This document shows positions 27,623-36,984 of a DNA stretch of 64,000 nucleotides, in pieces (position 1 is the first letter of the stretch; each line of letters opens with the position of its first letter). The notes below the pieces were generated by a model. The model saw only the letters and a program-made list of their open reading frames with translations, had not been told where the DNA came from and made no database searches. The DNA comes from an uncultured Bradyrhizobium sp. (GTDB taxonomy: Bacteria > Pseudomonadota > Alphaproteobacteria > Rhizobiales > Xanthobacteraceae): contig NZ_CANSMR010000003.1 of the NCBI RefSeq assembly GCF_947648125.1, forward strand, positions 434,001 through 498,000, given 5' to 3'. The translations under genes were made by a program, and so were the position numbers.

Positions 27623-27743
27623 GTCGTCCCGGCGAAGGCCGGGACCCATTACCACCATTCTGGATCGTGGATGAAGGCTGCGGCCCCAGCGTCGTACCAC
27701 AAGCGAGATTTGTGGTTATGGGTCCCGGCCTTCGCCGGGACGA
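27623..27743. repeat. Palindromic repeat, CGTCCCGGCGAAGGCCGGGACCCAT family
   Basis: CGTCCCGGCGAAGGCCGGGA on the left and TCCCGGCCTTCGCCGGGACG on the right form long mirrored arms around a poorly conserved centre with ACCAC/GTGGT. Other members lie near 38.0 and 41.8 kb. Between convergent genes. Confidence 0.88.
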
Positions 27744-27777
27744 CAGCGAGTTCTTGGCTTCCGCGTCGCTCTCTGCC

Positions 27778-28398
27778 TTACACCCTCTGCTCGGCCAGCA
27801 CCTTCTGCACCGCAGGCCGTTGCTCCATCGCCGCGCGATGCGCCTTCACCTTGGGCAGGGTCGCGATGTCGACGCCGTCGCCATCGAGCCAGAGGGTGAG
27901 CGTGTAGAGATAGGCGTCGCCGACCGTGTAGCTGTCGCCCATCACCCAGGGGCCCTTCAACATGTCGCGCTCGATCAGATTGAAGCAGGCGCCCATGGTC
28001 TTCGGGACCATCGTCTTCATGTCGGCGAACGACGTCTCCTGCGTCGCCCAGCGCGCGCCGCGCATCTTGTGGGCGTGGCAGACATGCACCGTCGAGCAGA
28101 GGTAGGAATTGAAGGCCTGCAGCTTCGCGAATGCAAAGGCGTCGTCGAGCGGCGCGAGCTTTGCCTGCGGATAGGTCTGTGCGATGTAGGCCAGCATCGC
28201 GGGCGTCTCGGTCAGCACGCCGTGGTCGGTCACCAGCGACGGCACCCGGCCCTTCGGATTGATCTTCAGATACTCCGGGCTGTTCTGCTGGTTGATCTTG
28301 AAATCGAGCCGCTCGACCGAATAGGGCGCGCCGGCCTCGGCCAGTGCAATGTGGGACGCGAGGGCACAGGTGCCGGGGGCGGTGTAGAGCTTGAGCAT
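27778..28398 (-). CDS. Glutathione S-transferase, beta-class-like
   Basis: A 206-residue protein. M-L-K-L-Y-T-A-P-G-T-C-A-L-A-S-H-I-A-L carries a cysteine at position 11 where beta-class bacterial GSTs have their catalytic Cys; N-P-K-G-R-V-P-S-L has the cis-proline and T-E-T-P-A-M-L the glutathione-binding acid. The C-terminal helix has Y-T-V-G-D-A-Y-L-Y. ATG 28398 is chosen because AGAGGA precedes it and the frame upstream is not conserved in character. Divergent from the FAD monooxygenase. Confidence 0.9.
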   Translation of the reverse strand: MLKLYTAPGTCALASHIALAEAGAPYSVERLDFKINQQNSPEYLKINPKGRVPSLVTDHGVLTETPAMLAYIAQTYPQAKLAPLDDAFAFAKLQAFNSYLCSTVHVCHAHKMRGARWATQETSFADMKTMVPKTMGACFNLIERDMLKGPWVMGDSYTVGDAYLYTLTLWLDGDGVDIATLPKVKAHRAAMEQRPAVQKVLAEQRV

Positions 28399-28570
28399 GT
28401 CGTTGTCCTCTGCGGGCCTTGTCGGTTCGTTGCGAACCCGGCCTGGCTTGTTATGAGATGCGGCGGACGTTAGCGGCAGCACCCCTTGCCGTCCACCCCG
28501 CGCGGTGCCGCGGACCTTGCCCGCAGCCGGGCCGTCATGCGATGACGATGGCCCATCGAGAGGGCTTTTC

Positions 28571-29836
28571 ATGACTGTGCTGATTGCAGGTGGCGGAATT
28601 GGCGGGCTGACGTTGGCGCTCAGCCTGCACCAGATCGGCGTGCCCTGCCGCGTTTTCGAGAGCGTGCCCGAGCTGAGGCCGCTCGGCGTCGGCATCAACG
28701 TGCTGCCGCATGCGGTGCGCGAACTGATCGAGCTCGGGCTGCACGATGTGCTCGACGCATCGGCGGTGCGCACCCGCGAGCTCGCCTATTTCTCCAAGCA
28801 CGGCAAGCCGATCTGGAGCGAGCCGCGCGGGCTCGAGGCCGGCTATAAGTGGCCGCAGTTCTCGATCCATCGCGGCCGGTTGCAGCAGCTGCTGCTCGAT
28901 GCCGCGACCGAACGGCTGGGAGCCACGAACATCCTGACCAGCCATCACCTCACCGGCTGGACCGAGACCGCCGACGGCGTCCGCGCCGACTTCATCGACA
29001 AGGCGACCGGCAAGCCCGCCGGCAGCTACGACGGCGCGGTGCTGATCGCCGCCGACGGCATTCATTCGGCGGTGCGCGAAAAACTCTATCCGCAGGAAGG
29101 GCCGCCGATCTGGAACGGCCGCATCCTGTGGCGCGGCATCACCCGCGGCAATGCCTTCCTGACCGGCCGCACCATGATCATGGCCGGCCACGAGACCCTG
29201 AAATTCGTCTGCTATCCGATCTCGAAGGAGGCCGGCGCCGACGGCAAGTTCGACATCAACTGGGTCGCCGAGCGCCACATGCCGCCAACCTATCAGTGGC
29301 GCCGCGAGGACTATAACCGCACCGCAAAGCTCGACGAGTTCCTGCCGTGGTTCGAGAGCTGGAATTTCGACTGGCTCGACGTGCCCGGTTTGATCCGGAA
29401 CTGCCCGCATGCCTACGAATATCCGCTGGTCGATCGCGACCCGATCCCGCAATGGACCTTCGGCCGCGTCACGCTGATGGGCGACGCCGCGCACCCGATG
29501 TACCCGATCGGCTCCAACGGAGCCTCGCAAGCGATTCTCGATGCACGCACACTGACGCGCGAGATTTTGGCGCATGGCGCAACGCAGGCGGCGCTATTGG
29601 CCTATGAGGCCGAACGACGGCCCGCGACCACCGATCTCGTGATGCTCAACCGCCGCAACGGCCCGGAACAGGTGATGCAGCTGGTCGAGGAGCGCGCCCC
29701 CAACGGCTTTGGCGTCGTCACCGAGGTGCTGTCGCAGCAGGAGCTGGAAGACATCGCCGCCAACTACAAGCGCGTCGCCGGCTTCCAGGTCGAGGGGCTG
29801 AACGCCAAGCCGCCGATCGTGCAGCGGACTGGCTGA
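28571..29836 (+). CDS. FAD-dependent monooxygenase (aromatic hydroxylase type)
   Basis: A 421-residue group A flavoprotein monooxygenase. G-G-G-I-G-G-L-T-L-A-L binds FAD at the N-terminus; L-I-A-A-D-G-I-H-S-A-V-R is the DG motif; T-L-M-G-D-A-A-H-P-M-Y-P-I-G-S-N-G is the GD motif. These three fix the fold (p-hydroxybenzoate hydroxylase-like). The substrate is probably aromatic or a conjugated ring but cannot be named. ATG 28571 sits at the FAD motif; the open frame upstream starts with GTG and is not conserved in character. Confidence 0.9.
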   Translation: MTVLIAGGGIGGLTLALSLHQIGVPCRVFESVPELRPLGVGINVLPHAVRELIELGLHDVLDASAVRTRELAYFSKHGKPIWSEPRGLEAGYKWPQFSIHRGRLQQLLLDAATERLGATNILTSHHLTGWTETADGVRADFIDKATGKPAGSYDGAVLIAADGIHSAVREKLYPQEGPPIWNGRILWRGITRGNAFLTGRTMIMAGHETLKFVCYPISKEAGADGKFDINWVAERHMPPTYQWRREDYNRTAKLDEFLPWFESWNFDWLDVPGLIRNCPHAYEYPLVDRDPIPQWTFGRVTLMGDAAHPMYPIGSNGASQAILDARTLTREILAHGATQAALLAYEAERRPATTDLVMLNRRNGPEQVMQLVEERAPNGFGVVTEVLSQQELEDIAANYKRVAGFQVEGLNAKPPIVQRTG

Positions 29837-29849
29837 CGCAGTTTTACCC

Positions 29850-29985
29850 GTCATCCTCAGCAGCGCGGAACGCGCGTCTCGAAGGATGCAGGGCCCGGCC
29901 GGTGGCCGTCGACCCTTCAAGACGCGCGCGACATGCGCGCTCCTCCAGCGACAAAGGCAAAGCCTTTGCGCGGGGGTGACGGAAC
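29850..29985. repeat. Palindromic repeat of the GTCATCC...CAGCGACAAAGGC family
   Basis: Begins CGTCATCCTCAGCAGCGCGG and ends CAAAGCCTTTGCGCGGGGG. It shares with the 4.5 kb element the GTCATCC end, the CGAAGGATGCA block and the CTTTGCC/GGCAAAG arms, in the opposite orientation. Between convergent genes. Confidence 0.7.
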
Positions 29986-30004
29986 AGGTTGGGCGCAAGC
30001 GGCC

Positions 30005-30424
30005 CTACCGCAACGCCCGCGCCGCTTCCACCAGGCGGATGCTGCTGCTCGCCGTCGCAAGCAATGTGCCATCCGCGGCGGTCAGCCGGCCCTCGACGAA
30101 GGCGATGGTCTTGCCGAGTTGGGTCACGGTCGCCTCGCCGGTGATCGGTCCCGGCTTCGCCGGTGCGAGAAAATTGACGTTCATCGTGATCGTCGTGGTG
30201 AACAGCCTGCCCTCGGTCATGATGAACACCGCCGGCCCCATCGTGTCGTCGAGCATAGCCGAGAGCATGCCGCCCTGGACGAAGCCGGCTGGATTGCAGA
30301 AGTCCGGCTTGCCGTCGAATACGATCCTGATCCAGCCGTCCTGCGGACGTGCGTCAGCCACGCGCCAACCCAGCAGCTTTGCGACGGGCGGCATCGGGAT
30401 GCGGTCGAGTGCGGTTGCGATCAT
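30005..30424 (-). CDS. PaaI-family thioesterase
   Basis: A 139-residue hotdog-fold protein. F-C-N-P-A-G-F-V-Q-G-G-M-L-S-A-M-L-D-D-T-M-G is the central helix with the G-G-x-x-x-x-x-x-D/E active-site pattern; T-I-T-M-N-V-N-F-L follows as the conserved strand. It hydrolyses acyl-CoA thioesters; acyl specificity unknown. It lies 73 bases downstream of nothing on its strand but follows mutY in the same direction. Confidence 0.88.
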   Translation of the reverse strand: MIATALDRIPMPPVAKLLGWRVADARPQDGWIRIVFDGKPDFCNPAGFVQGGMLSAMLDDTMGPAVFIMTEGRLFTTTITMNVNFLAPAKPGPITGEATVTQLGKTIAFVEGRLTAADGTLLATASSSIRLVEAARALR

Positions 30425-30497
30425 GGCGGCCTCCGTTGTCCCTGCGGTCGTAGCTGAGCGCTGCTGCCAGCATGGTGTCAGCAGAATGACCCCCGCG

Positions 30498-31586
30498 TCA
30501 GAGATCCAGCCCGTGCGCGATGGCCTTGCGCATCACGTTCGGAAACGCCTCGCCGTCCAGCGTCGCTACCGGCACCCAGCGCATCCCCTCCGGCGCGCGG
30601 GTTCGCGGCGGCACGCTGGCCGTATAGACCACGAGCTCGAGCGGAAAGTGCGTGAACACATGGGTGACGACGCCGGTCTTGCGGTGCCAGCGCGTGACGC
30701 ACTTGAGCTCCGGCGCCTGCGCCAGCGCGGCCGCATCCGCCTGCCCGGCAAGCCATTGCGATCCCGGCACTTCGGTCATGCCGCCGAGCAGGCCTTTTTC
30801 CGGGCGCGAGCGCACCAAAAGCTCGCCGCCGCGCGTTACCACGAAGGCGGCGCCGCGGCGCAACGTGCCGCTCTTCTTCGGCGCCTTGCGCGGGAACGTC
30901 TCCTGGTCGCCGCGGGCACGGGCCGCGCAATCGTCATTCAGCGGACACAATGCACAGGCCGGCTTCTTCGGCGTGCAGATGGTGGCGCCGAGATCCATCA
31001 GGGCCTGGGCGCTATCTCCGGCGCGAGAGGGACCAAGCAATGTTGCCGCCATCTCCTTGATCAGCGGCTTGGCCTGCGGCAGCGCCTCCTCGATAGCGTA
31101 GAGCCGACTGACCACGCGCTCGATATTGCCGTCGACCGGCATGGTGCGGCGGTCGAAGGCGATCGCGGCGATCGCCGCCGCGGTGTAGGGCCCGATGCCG
31201 GGCAGCGCGCGCAGGCCCTCCTCGGTGTCCGGAAAGGCCCCGCCATGGTCGCTCAGCACCGCAACCGCGCAGGCATGCAGGTTGCGCGCCCGCGAATAAT
31301 AGCCGAGCCCTGCCCACATCCTTAAGACGTCGTCGAGCGAGGCGCGGCCGAGCGCCGTCACGTCGGGCCAGCGCGACAGGAATTTCTCGAAATAAGGTCC
31401 GACCGCCCTGACCGTGGTCTGCTGCAGCATAATCTCGGACAGCCACACGCGGTACGGATCGGCCCGCTCCCCTGCCTCCGCACGCCACGGCAGCCGCCGG
31501 CGATGCCGGTCATACCAGGCAAGCAGCCGCGCCGGGCGGTTGGTTTGGTCGGACAACTTCGCTTTGGCGGCGGCGCGAGAGCTCAT
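30498..31586 (-). CDS. mutY: A/G-specific adenine glycosylase
   Basis: A 362-residue base-excision enzyme removing adenine opposite 8-oxoguanine. L-P-W-R near the start, S-E-I-M-L-Q-Q-T-T-V with the catalytic Glu, the helix-hairpin-helix L-P-G-I-G-P-Y-T-A-A-A-I, V-D-G-N with the catalytic Asp, and the iron-sulfur motif C-x6-C-x2-C-x5-C (C-T-P-K-K-P-A-C-A-L-C-P-L-N-D-D-C) are all present. The C-terminal domain is MutT-like and recognises 8-oxoG. Divergent from the DUF721 gene. Confidence 0.96.
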   Translation of the reverse strand: MSSRAAAKAKLSDQTNRPARLLAWYDRHRRRLPWRAEAGERADPYRVWLSEIMLQQTTVRAVGPYFEKFLSRWPDVTALGRASLDDVLRMWAGLGYYSRARNLHACAVAVLSDHGGAFPDTEEGLRALPGIGPYTAAAIAAIAFDRRTMPVDGNIERVVSRLYAIEEALPQAKPLIKEMAATLLGPSRAGDSAQALMDLGATICTPKKPACALCPLNDDCAARARGDQETFPRKAPKKSGTLRRGAAFVVTRGGELLVRSRPEKGLLGGMTEVPGSQWLAGQADAAALAQAPELKCVTRWHRKTGVVTHVFTHFPLELVVYTASVPPRTRAPEGMRWVPVATLDGEAFPNVMRKAIAHGLDL

Positions 31587-31622
31587 GGGCCTACTTTAAG
31601 GTCACCGGACCAATCTCTCCAC

Positions 31623-31711
31623 GTCATGCCCGGACTTGACCCGGGCATCCACGTCTTTCTTTGTGCTGTCAGTCCAGACGTAGATGGCCGGGACAAGCCC
31701 GGCCATGACGG
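31623..31711. repeat. Palindromic repeat, GTCATGCCCGG...CCGGCCATGAC family
   Basis: GTCATGCCCGGACTTGACCC and GGACAAGCCCGGCCATGAC are mirrored, with ATCCACGTCTTT and AGACGTAGAT inside. It lies between mutY and the DUF721 gene, in what would be their shared promoter region. Confidence 0.85.
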
Positions 31712-31755
31712 CTGGAGCGTTCCTCACGCGAACTGCACCATGCTATAACCCTCCC

Positions 31756-32235
31756 ATGCCCAGACCCGGCCCAATCAGCGCAAAGCCCCTATCGATCCTG
31801 CTCAGCGACGTCTTCACCGACGCCTATGCCAAGCAGGGCTTTGCCGCACGCGAACTGGTGACGCGCTGGACCGAGATCGCCGGGGAGCGGATCGCGGCCT
31901 ATTGCGAGCCGCTGAAGATCCAGTGGCCTCGGCCGGTCGAGGGGCAACCGCAGGAGCCGGCGACGCTGGTGCTGCGGGTCGAGGGGCCGATGGCGCTGGA
32001 GATCCAGCACTCCTCCGACGTTATCCTGGAACGGGTGAACCGCTTCTTCGGCTGGCACGCGGTTGGTCGCCTGACGATCCGGCAAGCGCCGCTGTCGCGC
32101 CGCGGCCGTCCCGCCCGGCCGCGCCCGCCCGACGCCCAAACCGTGGCCCGGGAGGCCGCAAACCTCGGCGCCGTCGAGGACGACGATCTGCGCGCCGCGC
32201 TGGCCCGGCTGGGTGCCTCGATCAAGCGAAATTGA
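31756..32235 (+). CDS. DUF721/DciA-like protein
   Basis: A 159-residue basic protein with the DUF721 core L-V-T-R-W-T-E-I-A-G-E-R-I-A-A-Y-C-E-P-L-K-I and L-V-L-R-V-E-G-P-M-A-L-E-I-Q-H. The N-terminal DUF721 domain is shared with DciA, the helicase loader of many bacteria without DnaC. A role in DNA replication is therefore possible but not proved. ATG 31756 is chosen; the frame extends upstream through repeat sequence only. Confidence 0.8.
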   Translation: MPRPGPISAKPLSILLSDVFTDAYAKQGFAARELVTRWTEIAGERIAAYCEPLKIQWPRPVEGQPQEPATLVLRVEGPMALEIQHSSDVILERVNRFFGWHAVGRLTIRQAPLSRRGRPARPRPPDAQTVAREAANLGAVEDDDLRAALARLGASIKRN

Positions 32236-32359
32236 CGCTTTTCGCAGGCTGCGCCGCGAGACCCCGGCATTGCCACAATGGTCGTTTCAAGCTAGCGAAG
32301 GCTTCTTTTTCGGGACCCCTCTTCATTCTGGCGTGAATGCGCCAATCCGGGAGCTGACC

Positions 32360-33016
32360 TTGATCATCACGCGCCGCGCTTTCACCACCGCTCTCTCGCT
32401 GACCGGGCTTGCCGCCCTCGCCGGACTGTCGCCGCTGCGCCTGATCACGGACGCGTTCGCGCAGACCGCCGCCGAGGTCGCCAAGCCGCAGTCGCTGCCG
32501 GACATGGGGCTCGGCCCGCAGGACGCCAAGGTGACCATCATCGAATACGCCTCGATGACCTGCCCGCACTGCGCCAATTTCAACGAGACCGTGTTCCCGA
32601 AGATCAAGTCGACCTACATCGACAGCGGCAAGGTCCGCTACGTGTTCCGCGAATTCCCGCTCGACATCAAGGCCGCCGCAGGCTCGATGCTGGCGCGCTG
32701 CATCGCCAAGGACGACGCGCCGAAATTCTTCGCCGTGATCGACCTGCTGTTCCGCCAGCAGAACGACTGGGTGGTCAAGAACACCACCGAGACGCTGGCG
32801 CGGATCGGCAAGCAGGCCGGCCTCAGCCAGCAGCAGGTCGAGGACTGCCTGAAGGATCAGACGCTGCTCGACAAGATCGCCGCCGACCAGAAATACGCCA
32901 ACGAAGTGCTGAAGGTGAACTCGACGCCGACCTTCTTCGTCAATGGCGAGATGCTGAAGGGCGAGACCTCGTTCGAGGAGTTCAGCAAGCACATCGACCC
33001 ACTGCTGAAGAGCTGA
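32360..33016 (+). CDS. DsbA-family thiol oxidoreductase, exported
   Basis: A 218-residue protein with a signal sequence beginning I-I-T-R-R-A-F-T-T-A-L-S-L-T-G-L (a twin-arginine-like start, cleavage likely after A-F-A). The thioredoxin fold carries the active site C-P-H-C in Y-A-S-M-T-C-P-H-C-A-N-F, and the cis-Pro loop N-S-T-P-T-F-F-V-N. It should catalyse disulfide formation in the periplasm, the subgroup being the DsbA/Com1-like one. I chose TTG at 32360, with GGGAG upstream; no ATG gives a sensible signal peptide. It lies between the DUF721 gene and smc. Confidence 0.88.
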   Translation: MIITRRAFTTALSLTGLAALAGLSPLRLITDAFAQTAAEVAKPQSLPDMGLGPQDAKVTIIEYASMTCPHCANFNETVFPKIKSTYIDSGKVRYVFREFPLDIKAAAGSMLARCIAKDDAPKFFAVIDLLFRQQNDWVVKNTTETLARIGKQAGLSQQQVEDCLKDQTLLDKIAADQKYANEVLKVNSTPTFFVNGEMLKGETSFEEFSKHIDPLLKS

Positions 33017-33373
33017 TCAGGCCCCTGCGAATCTGACGTCGTCGTGCCCGCGTTCGAGTCGCGGCACGATAATTGTGGATGATTTGCGATCACGGCATGC
33101 CGCCGTCGCATTATTTGGTTGTTGAAAACTTGATTCGCGCGATGCGAATCTTCGAGGACATGCAGAGGCCACAAAACCCCTGTAAATCCCTTGCAAATCC
33201 CTTGCAAATCCCTTGGGAAAAGCTTGGTCAAGCGGTTGCCCTGACGCACTCGCACCGCCATTGTCGCCGCTCATGAGAGCTGCACGCAGCTATTCACCCC
33301 AGACACCGACATTGCCATCCATGGTATTGTCACGGCAGGGAGATTCGCGCCCGGCCAAACGAGATTTGTGTAC
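33017..33373. other. Intergenic region before smc, with an 11-base tandem repeat
   Basis: About 357 bases without a credible gene. It contains three head-to-tail copies of AAATCCCTTGC (33184-33194, 33195-33205, and 33206-33216 with the last base G). No other structure recognised. A small frame at 33073-33276 crosses the repeats and looks spurious. Confidence 0.6.
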
Positions 33374-36300
33374 ATGAAGCTCACGCGCCTCCGCCTGCAC
33401 GGTTTCAAGTCGTTCGTTGAACCCACCGATTTCATGATCGAGCCGGGCCTGACCGGCGTCGTCGGACCGAATGGCTGCGGCAAATCCAATCTCGTCGAAG
33501 CGCTGCGCTGGGCGATGGGCGAGACCTCGCACAAGTCGCTGCGCGCCGCCGACATGGATGCGGTGATCTTCGCCGGTTCCGGCAACCGCCCGGCGCGCAA
33601 CCACGCCGAAGTCGTGATGACGATCGACAATTCCGATCGCTCGGCACCGGCCGCGATGAACGACAGCCAGCTGCTCGAAATCTCCCGCCGCATCGAGCGC
33701 GAGGCTGGCTCGGTCTACCGCATCAACGGCCGCGATGTGCGCGCTCGCGACGTGCAGATCCTGTTCGCCGACGCCGCCACCGGCGCGCGTTCGCCGGCAC
33801 TGGTTCACCAGGGCAAGATCGGCGAGATCATTCAGGCCAAGCCGGAGCAGCGCCGCCGCGTGCTGGAAGACGCCGCCGGCGTTGCCGGCCTGCATGCCCG
33901 CCGCCACGAGGCGGAACTGCGGCTGAAGGCGGCCGAAACCAACCTCACCCGCGTCGAGGACGTGATCGGCCAGCTCACCGGCCAGATGGAAGGCCTCAAG
34001 AAGCAGGCGCGCCAGGCGATTCGCTACCGCGAGGTCGCCGCCAAGGTGCGCAAGTCCGAAGCCATGCTGTTCCATCTGCGCTGGATCGGGGCCAATGCCG
34101 ACGTCAACGATGCCGCGCAGACCCATGATCTTGCCGTGCGCGAGATGGCGGAGCGCACCCAGCATCAAGCGGAGGCCGCGCGTATCCAGGCGATCCGCGC
34201 CACCGAACTGCCGGCGCTGCGCGATGCCGAGGCGCGCGCCGCCGCGGGCCTGCAGCGCCTGACCAACGCCCGCGAGATGCTCGATCGCGAGGAGCAGCGC
34301 GCCAAGGAACGCGTCGGTGAGCTCGATCGGCGTCTGACCCAGTTCGCCCAGGACATCGCGCGCGAGCAGCAGCAGACCTCCGATGCCGACATCGCGCTGC
34401 AGCGGCTCGACACCGAAGACGCCGAGTTGAAGGAAGAGATCAAGTCACGCGTCGAGAAGCGCTCCGGCGTCGACGAGCGTGTCTCCGAGGCCGAGGAGAT
34501 CCTGGCCGCGACCGAGCGCCAGTTCTCCGAGCTGACCACGCAGCTCGCCGACCTCACCGCCAAGCGCAACCAGCTCGAAGCCGGCGTGCGCACGCATCGC
34601 GACCGCTTGGCGCGGCTCGATCAGGAGATCGCCAACGTCCAGGCCGAGGAAACCAAGCTCGCGCAGGAGACCGGCAATCTCGGCGACATCGACGCGCTCG
34701 CCGCCGCCATGGAGATGGCGCAGCAGACGCTCGCCGAATCCGAGGCGGCCGTGCAATCCAGCGAGGCGCATCACGCCGCCGCGCGGCAGACGCTGGAAGC
34801 CTCTCGCAATCCGCTCGCTGAGGCCGAGAAGCGCGTGCAGCGGCTCGAGACCGAAGCGCGCACCATCTCCAAGCTCGTCACCAGCGAGACCAAGAATCTG
34901 TGGCCGCCGATCATCGACGGCATCACGGTCGCCAAGGGCTATGAAAAGGCGATCGGCGCGGTGCTCGGCGACGACCTCGACGCGCCGGTGGATTCCTCCG
35001 CGCCGATGCGCTGGACCAATGTCGGCGAAGCCGCGGGCGATCCGTCGCTGCCGGATGGCGTCGAACGGCTGGCCGATCACGTCCAGGCGCCGCCGGAACT
35101 GGCGCGCCGTCTGGCCCAGATCGGCGTGGTGGCCAAGGAGCGCGGCGCGGCGCTGGCGTTGCAGCTGAAGACCGGCCAGCGGCTGGTATCGCTCGAAGGC
35201 GATGTCTGGCGCTGGGACGGCTTTGTCGCCGACGCTCATGCTCCGACCGGTGCGGCCCGCCGCCTCGCCGAGCGCGCCCGCCTGGTCGACATCGAGCATG
35301 AGCTGGAACAGGCCCGCATCGATGCCGCCGCCAAGCGCCAGGCGCTGGAGACGGCTGAAGAAGAATTGCGCTCGGCATCCGCCGCCGAGGGCGCCTCCCG
35401 CGAAGCCGTGCGCGCCGCCCGTCGCGAGACCGACGCCGCGCGTGAGCGCCATGCCGCGACCGAACGCGAGATCAACCGCCACTCTGCGCGCAAATCGGCG
35501 CTGACCGAGGCGCACAGCCGTGTCGCCGCCGACCGCGACGAAGCCGAAGCCGCCCATGAGAACGCGGTTGCCGCGCTGTCCGAATTGCCGCCGGGCGTGG
35601 AGACCGAAGCCCAGCTCGCCGCGGTTCGCGCCGAGATCGACAACCAGCGCCGTGCCGCCGCGCAGGTCCGCGCCGAGGCGCAAGCGCTCGCCCGCGAGGC
35701 CGAGCTCGCCGACCGCCGCGTGCAAGCGATCGTTGCCGAGCGTAACGAGTGGCAGAACCGCAAGACCAGCGCCGCCTCACAGGTCGAGACAGTCGAGGCA
35801 CGCATCGCCGAGGTGTCGGCCGAGCGCGAGGAACTGGCCAATGCGCCGGAGGTGTTCGCCGAGAAGCGCAGCGCGCTGATCACGGAAATCGAGCACGCCG
35901 AGGGCGATCGCCGGATCGCCGCCGATGCGCTGGCGATGGCGGAAGCCGCGATGGCGGAAACCGATCGTGTCGCCAAGGCCACGCTCGAAGCGCTGTCGTC
36001 CTCCCGCGAAGCTACCGCGCGCGCCGAGGAGCGCATGGAAGGCACCCGCCGCCGCCTCGCCGACATCGAGCGCGAGATCCACGACATGCTCGAGGTCGAG
36101 CCGAGCGCGGTCGTCGGCATGGCCGAGATCGAGCCCGGCGCGGAGCTGCCGCCGGTCGCGCAGGTCGAGGAAGAACTCGAAAAGCTGCGCCGCGACCGCG
36201 AGCGGCTCGGCGCGGTCAATCTGCGCGCCGAGGAAGAGTTGAAGGAAGTCGAGACCCAGCACACCGGGCTGACCACCGAACGCGACGACCTCGTCGAGGC

Positions 36301-36838
36301 GATCAAGCGGCTGCGGCAGGGCATCCAGAGCCTCAACCGCGAAGCGCGCGAACGTCTGCTGACCTCGTTCGAGACCGTCAACAACCACTTCAAACGGCTG
36401 TTCACCGAGCTGTTCGGCGGCGGCGAAGCCGCGCTGCATCTGATCGAGAGCGACGATCCGCTCGAGGCCGGCCTCGAGATCATCGCCAAGCCGCCCGGCA
36501 AGAAGCCGCAGACCCTGTCGCTGCTATCAGGCGGTGAGCAGGCGCTGACGGCGCTCGCGCTGATCTTCGCGGTGTTCCTGACCAACCCGTCACCGATCTG
36601 CGTGCTGGACGAAGTCGACGCGCCGCTCGACGACCACAACGTCGAACGGTTCTGCACCCTGCTGAACGAGATGACCGGCTCGACCGAGACGCGCTTCATC
36701 ATCATCACGCACAATCCGATCACGATGGCGCGGATGAACCGGCTGTTCGGCGTCACCATGGCCGAGCGCGGCGTGTCCCAGTTGGTGTCGGTCGACCTGC
36801 AGGGCGCGGTCGATATCCTCGACCAGAACGTGGCGTAG
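33374..36838 (+). CDS. smc: Chromosome segregation protein SMC
   Basis: An 1154-residue ATPase that organises and segregates the chromosome. Walker A G-P-N-G-C-G-K-S is near residue 34; the coiled-coil arms run at about 165-500 and 650-990, with a hinge between (around G-V-E-R-L-A-D-H-V). The C-terminal head has the signature L-L-S-G-G-E-Q-A-L-T-A-L-A-L and Walker B P-I-C-V-L-D-E-V-D-A-P-L-D-D. ATG 33374 is preferred to the GTG two codons upstream since M-K-L-T-R-L-R-L-H-G-F-K-S-F is the normal SMC start. No scpA or scpB nearby. Confidence 0.97.
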   Translation: MKLTRLRLHGFKSFVEPTDFMIEPGLTGVVGPNGCGKSNLVEALRWAMGETSHKSLRAADMDAVIFAGSGNRPARNHAEVVMTIDNSDRSAPAAMNDSQLLEISRRIEREAGSVYRINGRDVRARDVQILFADAATGARSPALVHQGKIGEIIQAKPEQRRRVLEDAAGVAGLHARRHEAELRLKAAETNLTRVEDVIGQLTGQMEGLKKQARQAIRYREVAAKVRKSEAMLFHLRWIGANADVNDAAQTHDLAVREMAERTQHQAEAARIQAIRATELPALRDAEARAAAGLQRLTNAREMLDREEQRAKERVGELDRRLTQFAQDIAREQQQTSDADIALQRLDTEDAELKEEIKSRVEKRSGVDERVSEAEEILAATERQFSELTTQLADLTAKRNQLEAGVRTHRDRLARLDQEIANVQAEETKLAQETGNLGDIDALAAAMEMAQQTLAESEAAVQSSEAHHAAARQTLEASRNPLAEAEKRVQRLETEARTISKLVTSETKNLWPPIIDGITVAKGYEKAIGAVLGDDLDAPVDSSAPMRWTNVGEAAGDPSLPDGVERLADHVQAPPELARRLAQIGVVAKERGAALALQLKTGQRLVSLEGDVWRWDGFVADAHAPTGAARRLAERARLVDIEHELEQARIDAAAKRQALETAEEELRSASAAEGASREAVRAARRETDAARERHAATEREINRHSARKSALTEAHSRVAADRDEAEAAHENAVAALSELPPGVETEAQLAAVRAEIDNQRRAAAQVRAEAQALAREAELADRRVQAIVAERNEWQNRKTSAASQVETVEARIAEVSAEREELANAPEVFAEKRSALITEIEHAEGDRRIAADALAMAEAAMAETDRVAKATLEALSSSREATARAEERMEGTRRRLADIEREIHDMLEVEPSAVVGMAEIEPGAELPPVAQVEEELEKLRRDRERLGAVNLRAEEELKEVETQHTGLTTERDDLVEAIKRLRQGIQSLNREARERLLTSFETVNNHFKRLFTELFGGGEAALHLIESDDPLEAGLEIIAKPPGKKPQTLSLLSGGEQALTALALIFAVFLTNPSPICVLDEVDAPLDDHNVERFCTLLNEMTGSTETRFIIITHNPITMARMNRLFGVTMAERGVSQLVSVDLQGAVDILDQNVA

Positions 36839-36883
36839 GCTTACGTCGAAGCACCTCGGAGTTGAGGCGAGGCCTCTCGGCCC

Positions 36884-36968
36884 CGTCATTGCGAGGCGCG
36901 ACAGCGACGAAGCAATCCACGCCTCCACAAGCGGCGCCATGGATTGCTTCGCTCCGCTCGCAATGACG
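36884..36968. repeat. Palindromic repeat, CGTCATTGCGAG family
   Basis: CGTCATTGCGAGGCGCGACA on the left and GCTCCGCTCGCAATGACG on the right, with inner AAGCAATCCA/TGGATTGCTT. Between smc and the Rsm22-like gene. Confidence 0.88.
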
Positions 36969-36984
36969 TGCGATAGTGCAGCGG

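Noticed and set aside
33073-33276. A 67-codon frame before smc
   Set aside because: It runs through the 11-base tandem repeats, has no ribosome site, and shows no domain.
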